Shown: positions 21,230 through 33,984, counted from the stretch's first letter. The stretch: 64,000 nt of DNA from Siphonodentalium dalli (GCA_032622095.1 CP136069.1:30446342-30510341), one strand, 5' to 3'. Notes: a model not told the origin generated them from the sequence alone. Numbers and translations are program-made.

Positions 21230-23409
21230 GTCTGGTCGTTGAGACTCGATTTTTATGTGAACCTAGAACAAATTGTTTACAAGCTGTTTTCGGTGTCATT
21301 CGACGCGGAAAAGCATCAGGAACAACATATCCAAAATCCGCAAAAATCCGCGTTGGGGAAACTTTGTTATCCACGATGGCGTCCAACATGGTTGTCTATA
21401 CCACATCAGTTCTCGATATAAGTCATTATACGATATATAGTGGCATCAGAATTATGCCGTTATATCAGTTTGTGTTAAATTAGAATGCGGCAGCGAGTAG
21501 AGTGACACAGACAGAAAATTATACAATCGTGGCCATGAAATGGCTGTCAAAATGGCAGCAACTCCAAACCATACCACGTAGAAAGCAACATATTGGGTAA
21601 CTACATAAGAGTGAATTACGTATTGGCAATATACAAGTCGGTTGTTAAATATCTTTAAAGGTACACACATCATTAAAACAGATCAATCTGAAGGATCATC
21701 GGTCACTGCACAGCAAGTCAACCCCCAATGATTTACGTCTTTAACGTTTGGGTGTTCTGCTTATCCAACATCCAACTGTTGGGCAAAACAAAAATAGCTC
21801 GTGCATGCAACACACGAACTAATGTTTCGCCTCACAGTGCATGGTAGTTTCAGTCGGCATGGTGATTAACTATTGAATGCAACGCCGAAATTTAAGTGCA
21901 TACTCTCGAGGTTTAAATACTAGTTATATTTCCGGAATTGTCAACACTCCCGGTGATAATAAACGATACACGTATGTCGCAATGGTTATTATACTGTAAA
22001 GAAACACTCATATCTTCAATGGATTAGCACCGAATCTCACCAGGTCAAAGAGACTGTACATAGTACATTGTATGTAAGACTAATTTTCATTCTGCTACCA
22101 ACCCGGTTTCTTAGTAGACAATTTTGTTAAAATTACTTCAGGGGCCACTTTACAACTAGATTAAGCTACAGCGCAATGCACACTATTAGTTTTCAGTATA
22201 TTTTTGTTTGAAAATATATTACCATTACCACCCACGTAATCTTGCTAAATATCAGGTGATCATCGTTTAAGATGTTATTCCAACGTTGAACATTCACCCA
22301 ATAGTGTTAGTTGTGGTTCTGTGTGCAACAGACATGTGTAACATTATGGAAAATGGGTAAACGCGGTGATGCGGTTGAAAACAACGTAGTAAGTTTCGCG
22401 TAGATGTGGCCTTGGTGAATTCAACCAAATATAATTTCCAGGTATAAACACAGTCTCTGTCACAGATTATGTAGGCAATTTTGGTCAAGTTTTGAATTTA
22501 TTGAAGACAGTCTATGGTACTCATTTGTGATTTAATAAATTTAGTTCATGGTACACCATCACGCATTCTTGTGATAAAAGCGAAATATTCATGTTTTATC
22601 ACTTGATCTGAGGCAACTATAACTACTATTTTGAAAAACGTACAATAGGATCTACGCATTCTCCCCAGTACAATATGAACATAATTCATACCGTTTTATA
22701 GCAATTAATTTTTTAAGGTTTTATACCGTAGATATCAAAATAAATGGTGATCGGTCTCATTCATGAGACTGCTCTGAATACATATATTTCTGCTTCTAGA
22801 GAAAGGCCGCATAGTCAATACATCCCTACTAAATCCCGTTTAGCTGTTTAATTACACATATATCACACGATTCAAGATTAGCGGTACAGATAAAACTGCG
22901 TCATTTTTCCGTTTCTGGACACCCAAAAGTCAAGATTTAACCGTTCCACAAGACACTGATTTTGCTTGCTCTCTCGTGAGATACATCAGAGAGAATTCGT
23001 ACATCTCTAATAAAAAGTTTCTCTTATACTTGTAGTCATTCTTCCTCGCAATATTCGAGCGTTTGTTCACTCGTATAGGACTAGCTATTCAATTTTGCAC
23101 TAAATGTAAATTTCATTTCGATTTTGTCCATTTTGGGAAAAATATTCTACATATATGGTTTACGACTAAGCAATGTTTGTGTATATTTCAATTTATTACG
23201 AATTTGGCATTAATTGGAGCACCTGCCGCAGAATTCAGTATTTTCTGATAACAACAGACATTATGGACGCCATCTTCAATAGATAATTTTCCCCAAAGCG
23301 GATTTTAGCGGATTTTGGATATGTTGTTCCCTACATTCTGCCCGACAATATGACACCAAAAACAGCTTGTAAACAATTTGTTCTAGGTCTAATGCTTCAA
23401 CGACCAGAC
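21230..23409. mobile_element. Long-TIR element of about 2.2 kb, non-coding
   Basis: The inverted ends of about 150-160 bp start GTCTGGTCGTTGA, share ctagaacaaattgtttacaa, gaacaacatatccaaaatcc and gatggcgtcca, and have TA outside each end. The interior (21390-23262) shows no recognisable transposase frame. Confidence 0.75.
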
Positions 23410-23546
23410 TAGTAGATGCGGTTTACTCAACTAGATGATAATGTTCCAGCGTGAATAACATAGTAGACTATAATTTTTAATTTATTTTTAATTTTTTCTG
23501 TCTTCAACTTTTCATCACATTATATTAACTTTTAAATACACCAGTA

Positions 23547-23965
23547 CAAGCCTGATTATATTTGTCTGTCATTTGCAGAATGAGGTCCCCAGAGAGTGAA
23601 TTTACCAATCTCACCATCTGGGAACCTCATTCTGCATGGCCTCATCTGCTATGGGAGACATAGACTCAGATTGAAGTTCCCAAATGGTGAATATTGTGCT
23701 GTACACCCATTGGGAACCTCGATTATGCAATGTATCGTCTGCCAATTTGGGGATATAGAGAAACCAAACTAAAAAAGAAATGGAATCTGTGTGCAGAAGT
23801 TTCTATAGAAATTTGATAACTTTCCAGAGAAGATGAGGCCTAAGCAGAATGAGGTCCCCAGAGAGTGAATTTAGTGATGTTAGCCAACTATGCAGGATAG
23901 TGTCACTAAATTCACCCTCTGGGGACCTCATACAGCAAATGACAGGCACACTAAACTCAGGCTTG
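23547..23965 (+). mobile_element. HB MITE, full length with imperfect 8-bp target duplication
   Basis: CACCAGTA (23539-23546) and CACCAATA (23966-23973) flank the ends caagcctgattatatttg and aaactcaggcttg. Confidence 0.88.
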
Positions 23966-24222
23966 CACCAATACATATTTGGTTATTTTGCCTGTTCTTA
24001 TCTGTTGATAGCATACATAAATCAGTCACAAATCACCAGGAATTATAACTTTATCATAAGACATTAACAAGGCTAGAGACTTCTATTGATAAAGCAAACT
24101 GTTTTTAATTCTCATGTACAGCAGCAATTTCAATATCTAAATTAGTAAAAAAAATTAAAAAAAAATCTGAGAATGGTGAATAAATATACACAATAAACTG
24201 CAATAATTCCTCTGTTTATGTT

Positions 24223-24485
24223 TTAACCCTTTCTACACTGAATGGATTCTCCCATTCAGTTATAAATGTATACATTGGAATGGTCTATTACTCATTTGGA
24301 GGGGTTTTCAGGAAACATAAGCAGACGACAGATAATACAAGTACAGAATGAGTTATATTTATAGGACGGAACTGTTTATAAGTGCAACAAACGACCTATC
24401 GTCATATGGTCATTTGTTGAAAATATCTGAACATTTCATAAGGGATAACTACTCGTCAATGAGTATTTAGTGTAGAAAGTGTTAA
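24223..24485 (+). mobile_element. PB4 MITE, full length
   Basis: TTAACCCTTTCTACACTGAA at the left and tagtgtagaaagtgTTAA at the right. The interior holds ggaatggtctattactcatt and aactactcgtcaatgagtat. It has no cassette. Confidence 0.85.
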
Positions 24486-24551
24486 ATTTACAATTTATAA
24501 CAGAAAATCATCTAAACTTCAAATTATGCTGTGAGATCTTGGCATTTGAAT

Positions 24552-24795
24552 TTAACCCTTTGAGTGCTAGGTCCGATTTTTGTATCAACCCATATACCCT
24601 GTGCCAATGCATTCTCTTATATATGCGAGTCGACCATAGGTCACCTCGCATATATAAGAGAATGCATTGGTTTAATATTTATTTATTTTTTTTTATATTT
24701 TTTTACAATTTTAATATATTTTATTATATTCTTTAACAGACTTATTGTGTAGGTTTAGGGCCGATAATATCGGTCCCTGGCACTCAAAGGGTTAA
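24552..24795 (+). mobile_element. PB2 MITE, full length
   Basis: TTAACCCTTTGAGTGCTAGG at the left and ggcactcaaagggTTAA at the right; one cassette is followed by an A/T-rich spacer. Confidence 0.9.
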
Positions 24796-24897
24796 AGTAT
24801 GCTTGTATGTTTATTATACACAGTGATGTATTTTACCTTTTTAAACGAATGATGTAAAATGTTCCTTTTAGGCGAGACACAACACAGGTTCATGGTA

Positions 24898-25126
24898 AAG
24901 TCAGAATTATAACGTTATCATATAAACCACAGAAATACCGAATCAGTCATAATAAACCGCAAGGAAATATAGAGTTATCACGACCTCAGAAATACCGAAT
25001 CAGTCATAATAAACCGCAAGGAAATATAGAGTTATCACGATCTCAGAAATACCGAATCAGTCATAATAAACCGCAAGAAATTATAACGTTATCACAACCA
25101 CAGAAATACCAAATCAGTCATAAATC
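24898..25126 (+). repeat. Tandem array of a 57-bp unit, about four copies
   Basis: The unit contains agaaataccgaatcagtcat, aataaaccgcaaggaaatat and agttatcacgacctc. The outer copies are diverged. Confidence 0.88.
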
Positions 25127-25607
25127 AACAGGAAACATGTTATTTCTGTATTCTTTGTGATAATATCCGGAGTATAATCCAAATTCAAATGTCACGTCCA
25201 GAATATCAATGATATAACCACATGACAATAGCACATGGAACTAATCATGACTTGGTCATGGTATGGAAATAGATATTATACAGCTTCATAGTATGGCATT
25301 CAGATACTATCCAGACAGAACGAAGCTAGATATATTACTTGTTTAAAGATGCAGATGTGATTTTATTCTGGTCACAGATGCACCCTGGGAAATGGTCAAT
25401 AAAGCGGACTTGGGCACAGTTGTTAATATCCTGTTGCCATTTCCACAGAGAATATAATCAGCATATTTACACCTCTTTTTGTTAGGCTAACAGTATAGGC
25501 AGCACCAAAGTTAACTGGTTATGTTATGAAGACTGGAAAATTATTAAAATAAAACAAAAGTATACTTTGAGTTCTGCATAAATTTTTTTTTTTTTTAAAA
25601 CATCGAA
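25127..25607. other. Unassigned intronic sequence
   Basis: No exon or recognised repeat family. Confidence 0.5.
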
Positions 25608-25831
25608 TTAACCCTTCCATGACTGGAGCTTCCTGATTTTTTGCGAAAACCCTGTGCCAATGCATTGCCATAGGGAGCCTCGCATATATAAGAGAATGCA
25701 TAACAATATTTATCTTGACCTTGTAAGCCAGTGTATTCTCTTATATATGGGAGACTCACATATATCAGAGAATCCACTGGCACTGGATCTTTAATGCTGC
25801 ACTAGCACAGCTCCCGTCATGAAAGGGTTAA
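25608..25831 (+). mobile_element. PB3 MITE, full length with decayed cassettes
   Basis: TTAACCCTTCCATGACTGGA to gtcatgaaagggTTAA; the two cassettes have lost parts of their arms. Confidence 0.85.
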
Positions 25832-25939
25832 AGCAGAGATTTTTTAATCATTTTGACCAATTATGGAAATTAGCATTTATTTCTCAAAGTTACCAAAATA
25901 TTTGTGAAGCACACTTTTGATAATGTCAGACAGGTTACA

Positions 25940-26050
25940 TTAACACTTCCATGGCTGGGGCTTCCTGAATTTTTGCGAAAAACCCTGTGCCAAATGCATT
26001 CTAATGCATATACATTGTATAAGAGAATGCTTAGGCCAAACAAATTTTAT
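25940..26050 (+). mobile_element. PB3 MITE left fragment
   Basis: TTAACACTTCCATGGCTGGG, ttgcgaaaaaccctgtgcca and a rearranged cassette. Confidence 0.7.
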
Positions 26051-26409
26051 ATTATTTTTTTATAATTAAGAAAAAAAAATGTTAAAGAATGTAAGAAATA
26101 ATGATAAAAAAATTATAAAAATTGTTAAAGAATGTAAGAAAATACGTATGATAAACACTGATGAAGAATTTTAAGAACAAATTATAAAAAATGATAAATT
26201 TTATAGTTCAAAACCGGTGCTAAATGCTCTTTTAATTTGCAAGTTGAGTGTAAATATAAAATATGGTTGTTGATTTTGTTGCATTGCTTTCATGTAGGCT
26301 CCATACAAAATGTCAGACAACTTGCATCCATATTCCATGGAACGCAATTAAGCAAATAAACATCCATTTCTTGAAAGGATCATGGGAGCTCAATTGTTTA
26401 CTGAATATG

Positions 26410-26618
26410 TACAGTAATGCCCTAAATAATCGACTCCTTAACCACAGCAGAATTATGGGTAATTTTTCAGGATTTAGTTGGAAATATGGCTTGTTGCCAT
26501 TCTCTCTCAGTGAGAGCTTTCCTATGAATGGCAACAAGCCATATTTCCAACTAAATCCTGAAAAGTTACCCATAATTCTGCTGTGGTTAAGGAGTCGAAT
26601 ATTTAGAGCATTACTGTA
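26410..26618. mobile_element. TcM foldback MITE, near full length
   Basis: TACAGTAATGCCCTAAATAA to attactgta with a slightly shortened left inner arm. Confidence 0.92.
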
Positions 26619-26771
26619 CACATATTAATATCTTGAATCTAATCTCTGTTAAAAGGTATTCTAACCATACTCACCAAAGTAATTCAGTCATAAGTTGTTA
26701 ATTGTAAATTGTCAAAAAGTTATTTTGTCAAAACAAATTATGTTTCCTGCATGATCCATAAAAGACGATAG

Positions 26772-26950
26772 GATGCCTCCCATATATAACAGAATGCATT
26801 GGCCTAACAATATTTACCTTGACCTTGTAAGCCATTGCATTCTCTTATATATGTGAGGCTCCCTATGGGAGACTTGCATATATAAGTGAATGCACTGGCA
26901 CATGATCTTTAATACTGCACCAACGCAGCTCCAGTCATGAAAGAGGTAAG
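26772..26950 (+). mobile_element. PB3 MITE, left end missing
   Basis: It begins within the first cassette (gcctcccatatataac) and ends ctccagtcatgaaagaggta. Confidence 0.75.
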
Positions 26951-26977
26951 ACGACTACCCCCAGTGCCATAACCATT

Positions 26978-27146
26978 TAACCCTTTACCCAACAGAACGG
27001 CCCTGTGCCAATGCATTCTCTTATATATGCGAGTCGACCATAGGTCGCCTCGCATATATAAGAGAATGCATTGGCTTAACACATTAAAAATTATAAAATT
27101 GTTAAAGAATGTAAGAAAAAATGGTAAAAAGTGTTAAAAAAAGAAT
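26978..27146 (+). mobile_element. PB1 MITE, right part missing
   Basis: TTAACCCTTTACCCAACAGA, one complete cassette and the spacer; it stops at ttaaaaaaagaa. Confidence 0.88.
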
Positions 27147-27287
27147 GTGTGCATAATGACGAGACCAGACCAGTACTACCCTAATGTACTCAAAAAGACA
27201 TTATTTGACTGAAACAGCCTTTAATAATATCATGTGATTTATGGAAATTCACATGCTATGAAAAAAGCACATATCATATCACATGTA

Positions 27288-27602
27288 TGATTGATTGATT
27301 GATTGATTGGGGTTTTATGTCGCTTTAGCAACTAAGGCCATATAAGGACATTGCCAGTTTTAATGGTGGAGGAAATCCGCACACTTACGGCTAATCTAAC
27401 AGTGATTTCAATGGCTGATAAACTTGTTGACCATGTGCGGCAAACCACCGGCCATCGGCAAGTAACTGGCAACTTTCCCAGATAACAATTTCGAGTTACA
27501 AAGTCCACGATGGAAACATGTGGATTTGAAACCTTATCGCCAGCGCTGGAAGGCGAAACGGCTTGGAGTTGTACCCCTAACCGATTGAGCCACCGAGGCC
27601 CC
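27288..27602 (-). repeat. SINE-A, tRNA-derived SINE, copy 1
   Basis: On the minus strand the head carries an A-box-like TGGCTCAATCGG and a B-box-like GGTTTCAAATCC, as expected for internal RNA polymerase III promoters. The 3' end is (AATC)n, seen here as gattgattgattgattgg. It aligns along its length with 41657-41956. Confidence 0.85.
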
Positions 27603-28016
27603 ATATCACATGGATGTCTGATATATAAGAATAGAATGGGATGAAACAACCCGTTCAGCACTCATAGCATAACTAATTCTCATGGTATCAAGGAAAATAA
27701 TGACTATAATATATTGATATACAAGAATACTATTCCGTACAGCTGTTTCGTAGAATAAAATTATCAGTTCTTGTGTTTGATGTCTTTACAATGATATTTT
27801 ATGTTAGGTGTTAGTACTAAACATGCGCATGACACATATACCTAGAAAGGAAAACAAATACCACATGTATGCACCTGAATAAAATATAATTATGTGAAAA
27901 CAGATATATAAACTCAGAAGGAAACTAGATCTATATGTAATTTCATAACAATTAGCAAAGTGCTGTGATAAAATGAAAACAGTTCAATCCTTATTTCATA
28001 GTGCGTATGTGACCCA

Positions 28017-28190
28017 AATTTTTCAGGATTTAGTCGGAAATATGGCTTGTTGCCATTCATCGGAAAGCTCTCAGTGAGAGCTTTCCGATGAATGGCAACA
28101 AGCCATATTTCTGACTAAATCCTGAAAAATTACCCATAATTCTGCTGTGGTTAAGGAATCGATTATTTAGGGCATTACTGCATTACTGTA
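28017..28190. mobile_element. TcM foldback MITE, left end missing
   Basis: It starts in the arm (aatttttcaggatttagtcg). The right end is complete, with a small duplication of cattactg. Confidence 0.88.
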
Positions 28191-28206
28191 TTCCAACAAA
28201 TTAAGT

Positions 28207-29830
28207 GCCATAGCTCTGGTGAACATTTGTGAGCGAAACCCAAATTTGAAATTGACCTGTATTTTTGGCATTAGTAAACTCACATAACAAATTTCATTCC
28301 ATTCAGTTCAGACTAAAGTTATCATCCGGAAATAAAATTTGAGTGCAAATTCCAATAAAATGGGCCATAACTCTGGTGAAAATTGACAGGCAGAACCCAA
28401 ATTTTAGGCTAATAAGTAAACTCACATACTAAATTCATGAAATTTGTCAAACCTGTTTATACTTTTATGAAATCAAGAAATTATATGTTAGATGTAAGCA
28501 ATATACATATCTTCACCATTCACATGAAACATGTATCCATAAAACCAAAATCCATAATTTTCCAACCAAATAGCCAATAAATAAAATTAACAAATATACC
28601 AACCTCTAAATGTGTGGCTGGGGAACTTCGGGTTAAACTCTCAAAAAATTGCATAAAATATATGTCCAGACAAGAAAACTTAAATTCCTGAATTTTTGCC
28701 ATCTTATATCTGAAATATATTTCAATTACGCACTAAGAATATTATTAAATAAAAAGATTGCTAGGCCACAGTGTCCCCCGAACCGGTGGCTTCATTTGGA
28801 GCGGAGGCTTTGTAGAAGTATACTATATGGATAAGACACTTGTGCATTGTCTCATTACTGTCATGCATACAAATAACCAAATCTTAAAAAAACTCTTAAA
28901 GTCAAAATATAACCTCAAATTGGCACAAAATGAAGAAAATTACAAGCAAAATTGAATTTTCTAAGTCGAAAAGCCCATAACTCTGAGCAAAATCATCGGT
29001 TCAAACTCAAATTCGTCGAACTTGATCTGTCTTTTGTGCTAGTAAACCTACATATACCAAATTTAATTTCATTCAGTACACATTTACTAAAGTTTTCATC
29101 CGGAAACCTCAAATTGGCAAAAATTCTAAGTCAAAAAGGGACACAACTCTGGTGAAAATTGGCGGGCGGAACCCGAATTCGAACTTGACCTGTGTTTTTC
29201 TGGGAGAAAGAGACAGACCATATTTGATTTAAATCTGATTAACTCTACTAAAGTTATCATCCGGACACCAACTTATGGGGTTTTATATGTCCGGTCGGCG
29301 GACATAATAGGGTCATAACTCTCGCAAAAATTATCGGATTAAACCGAAATTCGAACTTGAGCTGTATTTTGATATAAGTAATCCACAAAAAAACGGGTTT
29401 TGCATATAAACAATCCAAAATCAAGTTATCATCCGGAAACCCCAAAAAAGAAGCAAAATTGAATTTTCTATGTCGAAAAAGGGGCATAACTCTGCCAAAA
29501 ATGGTCGGGCAGAACCCAAGTTGGAACTTGACCTGTGTTTTGCTGGGAGAAAGTAATATACCAAATTTGGTTTGAATCCGATTAACTCTACTAAAGTTAT
29601 CATCCGGAAACCAACTTTCAGGGGTTTTCCAAGTCAAAAAAGGGCCATAACTCTCGCAAAAATGGGCGGAGCAAACCCATATTCGAACTTGACCTTTATT
29701 TTGGTCTGATAAACTCACCTATGAAATTTGCTTTTGATCTAATAACCGAAACTAAAGTTATCATCCGGAAACCATTTCCGGACGCACGGACGGACACCGG
29801 CTATTTTAATAGTACCCCGAAGAAAAAAAT
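28207..29830 (+). repeat. R3 tandem array with a unit of about 156-172 bp and 'gacggac' tail
   Basis: Blocks starting 'cataactctg/cataactctcgc' occur near 28207, 28363, 28973, 29139, 29311, 29481 and 29641. Each has 'gaacttgacctg', 'accaaatttg' and 'ttatcatccggaaacc'. The array ends gacgcacggacggacaccgg. A segment of about 440 bp (28440-28890) is not repeat-like. Confidence 0.8.
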
Positions 29831-29925
29831 TTCGGGGGACAAATATGCAGCATACTGCATATATCTCAGAAAGACTATGAAGTTTATAGAGCCAGCTTTA
29901 TAAGCGTTTCCTGCAAAAACACAAA

Positions 29926-30142
29926 TACAGTAATGCCCTAATTAATCGACTTCTTAACCACAGCAGAATTATGGGTAATTTTTCAGGATTTAGTCGGAAA
30001 TATGGCTTGTTGCCATTCATCGGAAAGCTCTCCCCGAGAGCTTTCCGATGAATGGCAACAAGCCATATTTCCGACTAAATCCTGAAAAATTACCCATAAT
30101 TCTGCTGTGGTTAAGAAGTCGATTAATTAGGGCATTACTGTA
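29926..30142. mobile_element. TcM foldback MITE, full length
   Basis: TACAGTAATGCCCTAATTAA to cattactgta with complete pairing arms. Confidence 0.93.
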
Positions 30143-30667
30143 GCATATTATTTGCAGACCTGCCACTTCTCCCGAATTCGCCATGAGTCTCCTGTTTTTA
30201 CCATGCATCTCACTGTGTCACGGCGACACCTCCTAATCTCACCGTTTGAAAAATTCTTCTCTCAACAGAAAAAAAATGAAAGTTACTTTCATTTTAGTTG
30301 TACTATAACATGGTAAGCGAGAATATGTGAGACTGTAACCTGGGTGCGATTGTTTAGCATCCGGTGCAGACACCACTGTTATACAATAATACATCGATAG
30401 CTTGGAGTAACTGCAGATGAGCCACATGTAATTAGTCTAGTAATAAATGTCACCCACATGATCCAGCATGTTTTCACAAACAAAGGACGAATGAGATGAA
30501 CCACCTCAAGTGATATAACTATATACTAGGGGTTTGCCCGTCACAAAATGACGGGTATATAAATGTTCTTTGTTACGTTCTAGTGTCCGCGGTCATGAAC
30601 AAATCCTAATTTATATATTAGAAATGGAATGGTCATTATTCTCTTTTTTGTCACTGGATGCGCAAGG
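30143..30667. other. Unassigned intronic sequence
   Basis: No exon or repeat family recognised. Confidence 0.5.
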
Positions 30668-31095
30668 GAACACTTTATTTCACTGAAAATAGTATTTTTA
30701 CACACCCAGCCCACATATGCGAATGCACATATTGAACGAAACAAAATTAGCATATTACTTAAAATATTACTACATACTAACTGAAACATACTCAATTTGG
30801 GAGCCTTTACTCAGCGACGAAAGGAGCTTGCGGCACATTTTGATCGTAAACGGACCCCGTATGGAGTCTGTATTCAGCATGCAGCCGAAGGATCATATGC
30901 AGGCCCCTGCACTGTGGTCTATTTATAGGAACACTTTATTTCAATAAAACTGTATTTTCTACCCCACCCCCCCCCCCCCCCCCCACCTCTCCCCAACCCA
31001 CATATATGCATGCACATATGGAATGCAACAATCAAGATATTTTACTTTATTAATATACTAACTGAAACAGGTTCCATGCGGGAGCCTTTATTTGG
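30668..31095 (+). repeat. Diverged tandem duplication of about 260 bp with poly-C tract
   Basis: 'gaacactttatttca', 'cacatatgcgaatgcacata', 'tactaactgaaaca' and 'gggagcctttaYt' occur near 30668-30825 and again at 30929-31095. A run of about 20 C lies at 30965-30984 in the second copy. Confidence 0.75.
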
Positions 31096-32153
31096 CGTGG
31101 GAGGGACCTATGGCCCCTTTGTGCGCTTTGCGCACATTATATGATCTTTAAAAAACACGCTTCGTGCACATTTTGATCTTTTAAACATTCTTATCAGATT
31201 TACACTCAACTGAAAGATTAAAAGAGCATTAATTAGCGTCGGCAGTAGGCTATATTGTTTACACTGTATTATTTGTCCCGGCCCGGGGTTGGTTTTTCTA
31301 ACTGAGTTCCGGCGAATCTACTGAATGGTACCCACTGACGGGAGGTAATTAAGACAATGTCCATTCACCATCTTCTGGGTATACCGGTACTTTTTCGATT
31401 CCACACTCAATGCACAATTTTCATATCAATGACAGCATTCTTTACTTATGTTCACACGGTCACACCGAACTGACAAATTGAAATACCATATTAGCACCCA
31501 TTCCCAAAGATGTTAGAGAGTTCGAGTCTCGATTCTAGACCCCACTACATGCACTTCCACGACAAAATCAACATTCGTTACTTATATTCACGCTCAACCT
31601 GAACTGACAAATTAATTTAGCGCATATTTCCAACAACGCTTTGGTAGAGCGCATGGAAGTTTCGTCTACAATAGCAAAGCAAGTGTGGGTTACGTCATGG
31701 GTTAAATCGAATATGGTCATTTATGCCTCAGTAAATTGGCGACCAGACAATATATTTGAAATGTGGGATATTTTGGAATATTTAAGTTGTGTCCACTATC
31801 ATAGAATTTTTGGTACACTAAAGAAATATGGAATACCATTCCAATGACTGTCACATTTAAAGGGCAGATAACTTTTTCATATAGTTTTAGGGCACCAAAT
31901 ATTTATGTTTTGATGAGCAAATTTAATCTCACTTACATAATCTGAAATCTCACTGACTGGCAGAATCAATCTCCTTCACAGGAAAAAATGGAGGCAACAA
32001 GTCTGATTCTTTGATTGAATCCAAGACAGTCTAAGGGACATCACTCTATTAGAACTCCAGTTATCTGCTTTCAACCAATTGACAAAAATAATCATATCAG
32101 TGAACAGATGTGACAAATTTATTCTGCCATATGAATTCAATAATTTTCTCTAT
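31096..32153. other. Unassigned intronic sequence
   Basis: About 1 kb without a recognised repeat or exon. Confidence 0.5.
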
Positions 32154-32360
32154 TTAACCCTTTCAAGACGGAAGCTGCACTGGTGCAGCATTAAAGATCA
32201 TGTGCCAGTGCATTCTATTATATATGACAGTGGCTGGAATTTCGACAGGGAGCCTTGGGAGAATGCACTGGCTTACAAGGGGAAGGTAAATGTTGTTTGG
32301 CCAATGTATGCTCTTATGTATGCCAGGAACTCAACTAATAATAGAGAAAATTCCAGCCAC
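32154..32360 (-). mobile_element. PB3-like MITE, rearranged
   Basis: TTAACCCTTTCAAGACGGAA, ctggtgcagcattaaagatc and a cassette that is interrupted by an inverted pair (tggctggaattt / aaattccagcca). Confidence 0.65.
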
Positions 32361-32534
32361 TCCTAGCATACCATTTCAGAAAACACGATGTCTGAACTGC
32401 GCACATTTGTAAACATTTGTAAACACTTACTCCTTAATTTTGGGACAAATTTTTGCAGATATACAAACAGCAATAATTCCCCCAATGAGAGTCATTGCAT
32501 ATAATTTATATGTAAGAATGACATTGCGTGCTGC

Positions 32535-32728
32535 CCACAGTAATGCTCTAAATAAGAGAATCCTTAACCACAGCGGAATTATGGGTAATTTTTCAGGATT
32601 TAGTCAGAAATATGTCTTGTTGAGAGCTTTCCGATGAATGGCAACAAGACATATTTCCGACTAAATCCTGAAAAATTACCCATAATTCTGCTGTGGATAA
32701 GGAGTCGATTATTTAGGGCATTACTGTA
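32535..32728. mobile_element. TcM foldback MITE, left inner arm shortened
   Basis: The left end is CACAGTAATGCTCTAAATAA, lacking the usual TA; the right end gcattactgta is intact. Confidence 0.88.
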
Positions 32729-32754
32729 ATTTGGATATAAAATTTATGAAAATA

Positions 32755-32856
32755 GTCTCATGAGGATGAATTTGGTGACACAGATGGCTCGCGTCATTAA
32801 ATTCACCCTCTGGGGACCTCGTTCTGCAAATGTCCCTGCATATTTTCAGGTTTGAA
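32755..32856 (+). mobile_element. HB MITE hairpin fragment
   Basis: gatgaatttggtgaca, attcaccctctggggacctc and ttttcaggtttg. Confidence 0.65.
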
Positions 32857-33094
32857 TTTAATCACTGTTTTCATCATTTTTCAGTTTTTCTTGGATTACG
32901 GCCCGTTCAACTATAACAGATGTATAAAGGATGTGTCAGACCCAATCAATGTTGCGATATATTATATGTAGTGAAGCATACATTAAAGTCATACCACCCA
33001 TGTACTGGTATCAAGTTATCAACCAGAGTGCAGAATATATAGAACACAAGGTTAATTTAAACAATCATGCAAATGAGCCTGAAAAGAGTTTACA

Positions 33095-33493
33095 TTAACC
33101 CTTTACCCAACAGAAGGGCCCTGTGCCAATGCATTCTCTTATATATGCGAGTCGACCATAGGTCGCCTCGCATATATAAGAGAATGCATTGGCTAAACAC
33201 ATTAAAAATTATAAAATTGTTAAAGAATGTAAGAAAAAATGGTAAAAAGTGTTAAAAAAAGATTTTTTTAGGCCAATGCATTCTCTTATATATGCGAGGC
33301 GACCTATGGTCGACTCGCATATATAAGAGAATGCATTGGCACAGGACATAACTGTAACTATCACAATGTGGTCAAGGAGCCGGTTCCAATGATATCCATA
33401 TTTGTATGGTTCTATTGAGACAGACCAGAGATATTTTAGGCTGTTGAAGCTTTATTTGGCCGGTTTTGGCCGTTTTGTTGGTTAAAGGGTTAA
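33095..33493 (+). mobile_element. PB1 MITE, full length
   Basis: TTAACCCTTTACCCAACAGA to ttggttaaagggTTAA with two oppositely oriented cassettes and the end block gctgttgaagctttatttgg. Confidence 0.95.
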
Positions 33494-33606
33494 TATATCA
33501 ATACATGCAAATGAGTATATTACAACATAATTAATCAAACATGCAACATGCATAATAATGATAAAATGTGTGCAAAAACAATAACAAAAGGATGTGATCA
33601 CTGGAT

Positions 33607-33622
33607 GGGGGGGGGGGGGGGG
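33607..33622 (+). repeat. Poly-G tract
   Basis: An uninterrupted run of about 16 G. Confidence 0.9.
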
Positions 33623-33683
33623 GTACCAATTTCAGAAACATATGGGCCGGTACTTGTTTGTTAAAGCATATTATCTTGATCTC

Positions 33684-33808
33684 TAGCCTGGATTTGGTGT
33701 GTATGACATTTTCAAAACGAGGTCCCCAGAGGGTGAATTTAGTGATGGTATCCCACACAGCGGGATATCATCACCAAATTCACCCTCAGGGGACCTCATT
33801 CTGTTGGA
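33684..33808 (+). mobile_element. HB MITE, left end and first hairpin
   Basis: tctagcctggatttggtgtg, then one full hairpin ending ctcattctg. Confidence 0.75.
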
Positions 33809-33984
33809 CTTAGATGGGTGTTTGAAGAGGTTTGGGGTGCCCATCATATGAAGCGGTTTGGGTACCTATATGTGGGTCTATGATGGGTGTATAAAGAGGT
33901 TTAGGTTGCCCATATGTGGGACAATGATGGGTGTTTGAAGAGGTTTGGGGTGCCCATATGTATGAACTATGATGGGTGTATTAA
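33809..33984 (+). repeat. Minisatellite, unit of about 45 bp, left part of the split array
   Basis: About four diverged units of 'gatgggtgtttgaagagg' plus 'tttggggtgcccatatg'. It continues at 35988-36400. Confidence 0.88.

Noticed and set aside
27550-27602. Possible tRNA gene suggested by A- and B-box-like motifs
   Set aside because: The two SINE-A copies do not fold into a convincing cloverleaf and are followed by the same non-tRNA body, so they are SINEs.
27332-27661. 109-codon minus-strand frame
   Set aside because: It overlaps SINE-A from its tRNA-like head through the body; not a protein gene.
29257-29718. 153-codon minus-strand open frame
   Set aside because: It lies wholly within the R3 tandem array; similar frames arise wherever the ~170-bp unit is repeated.
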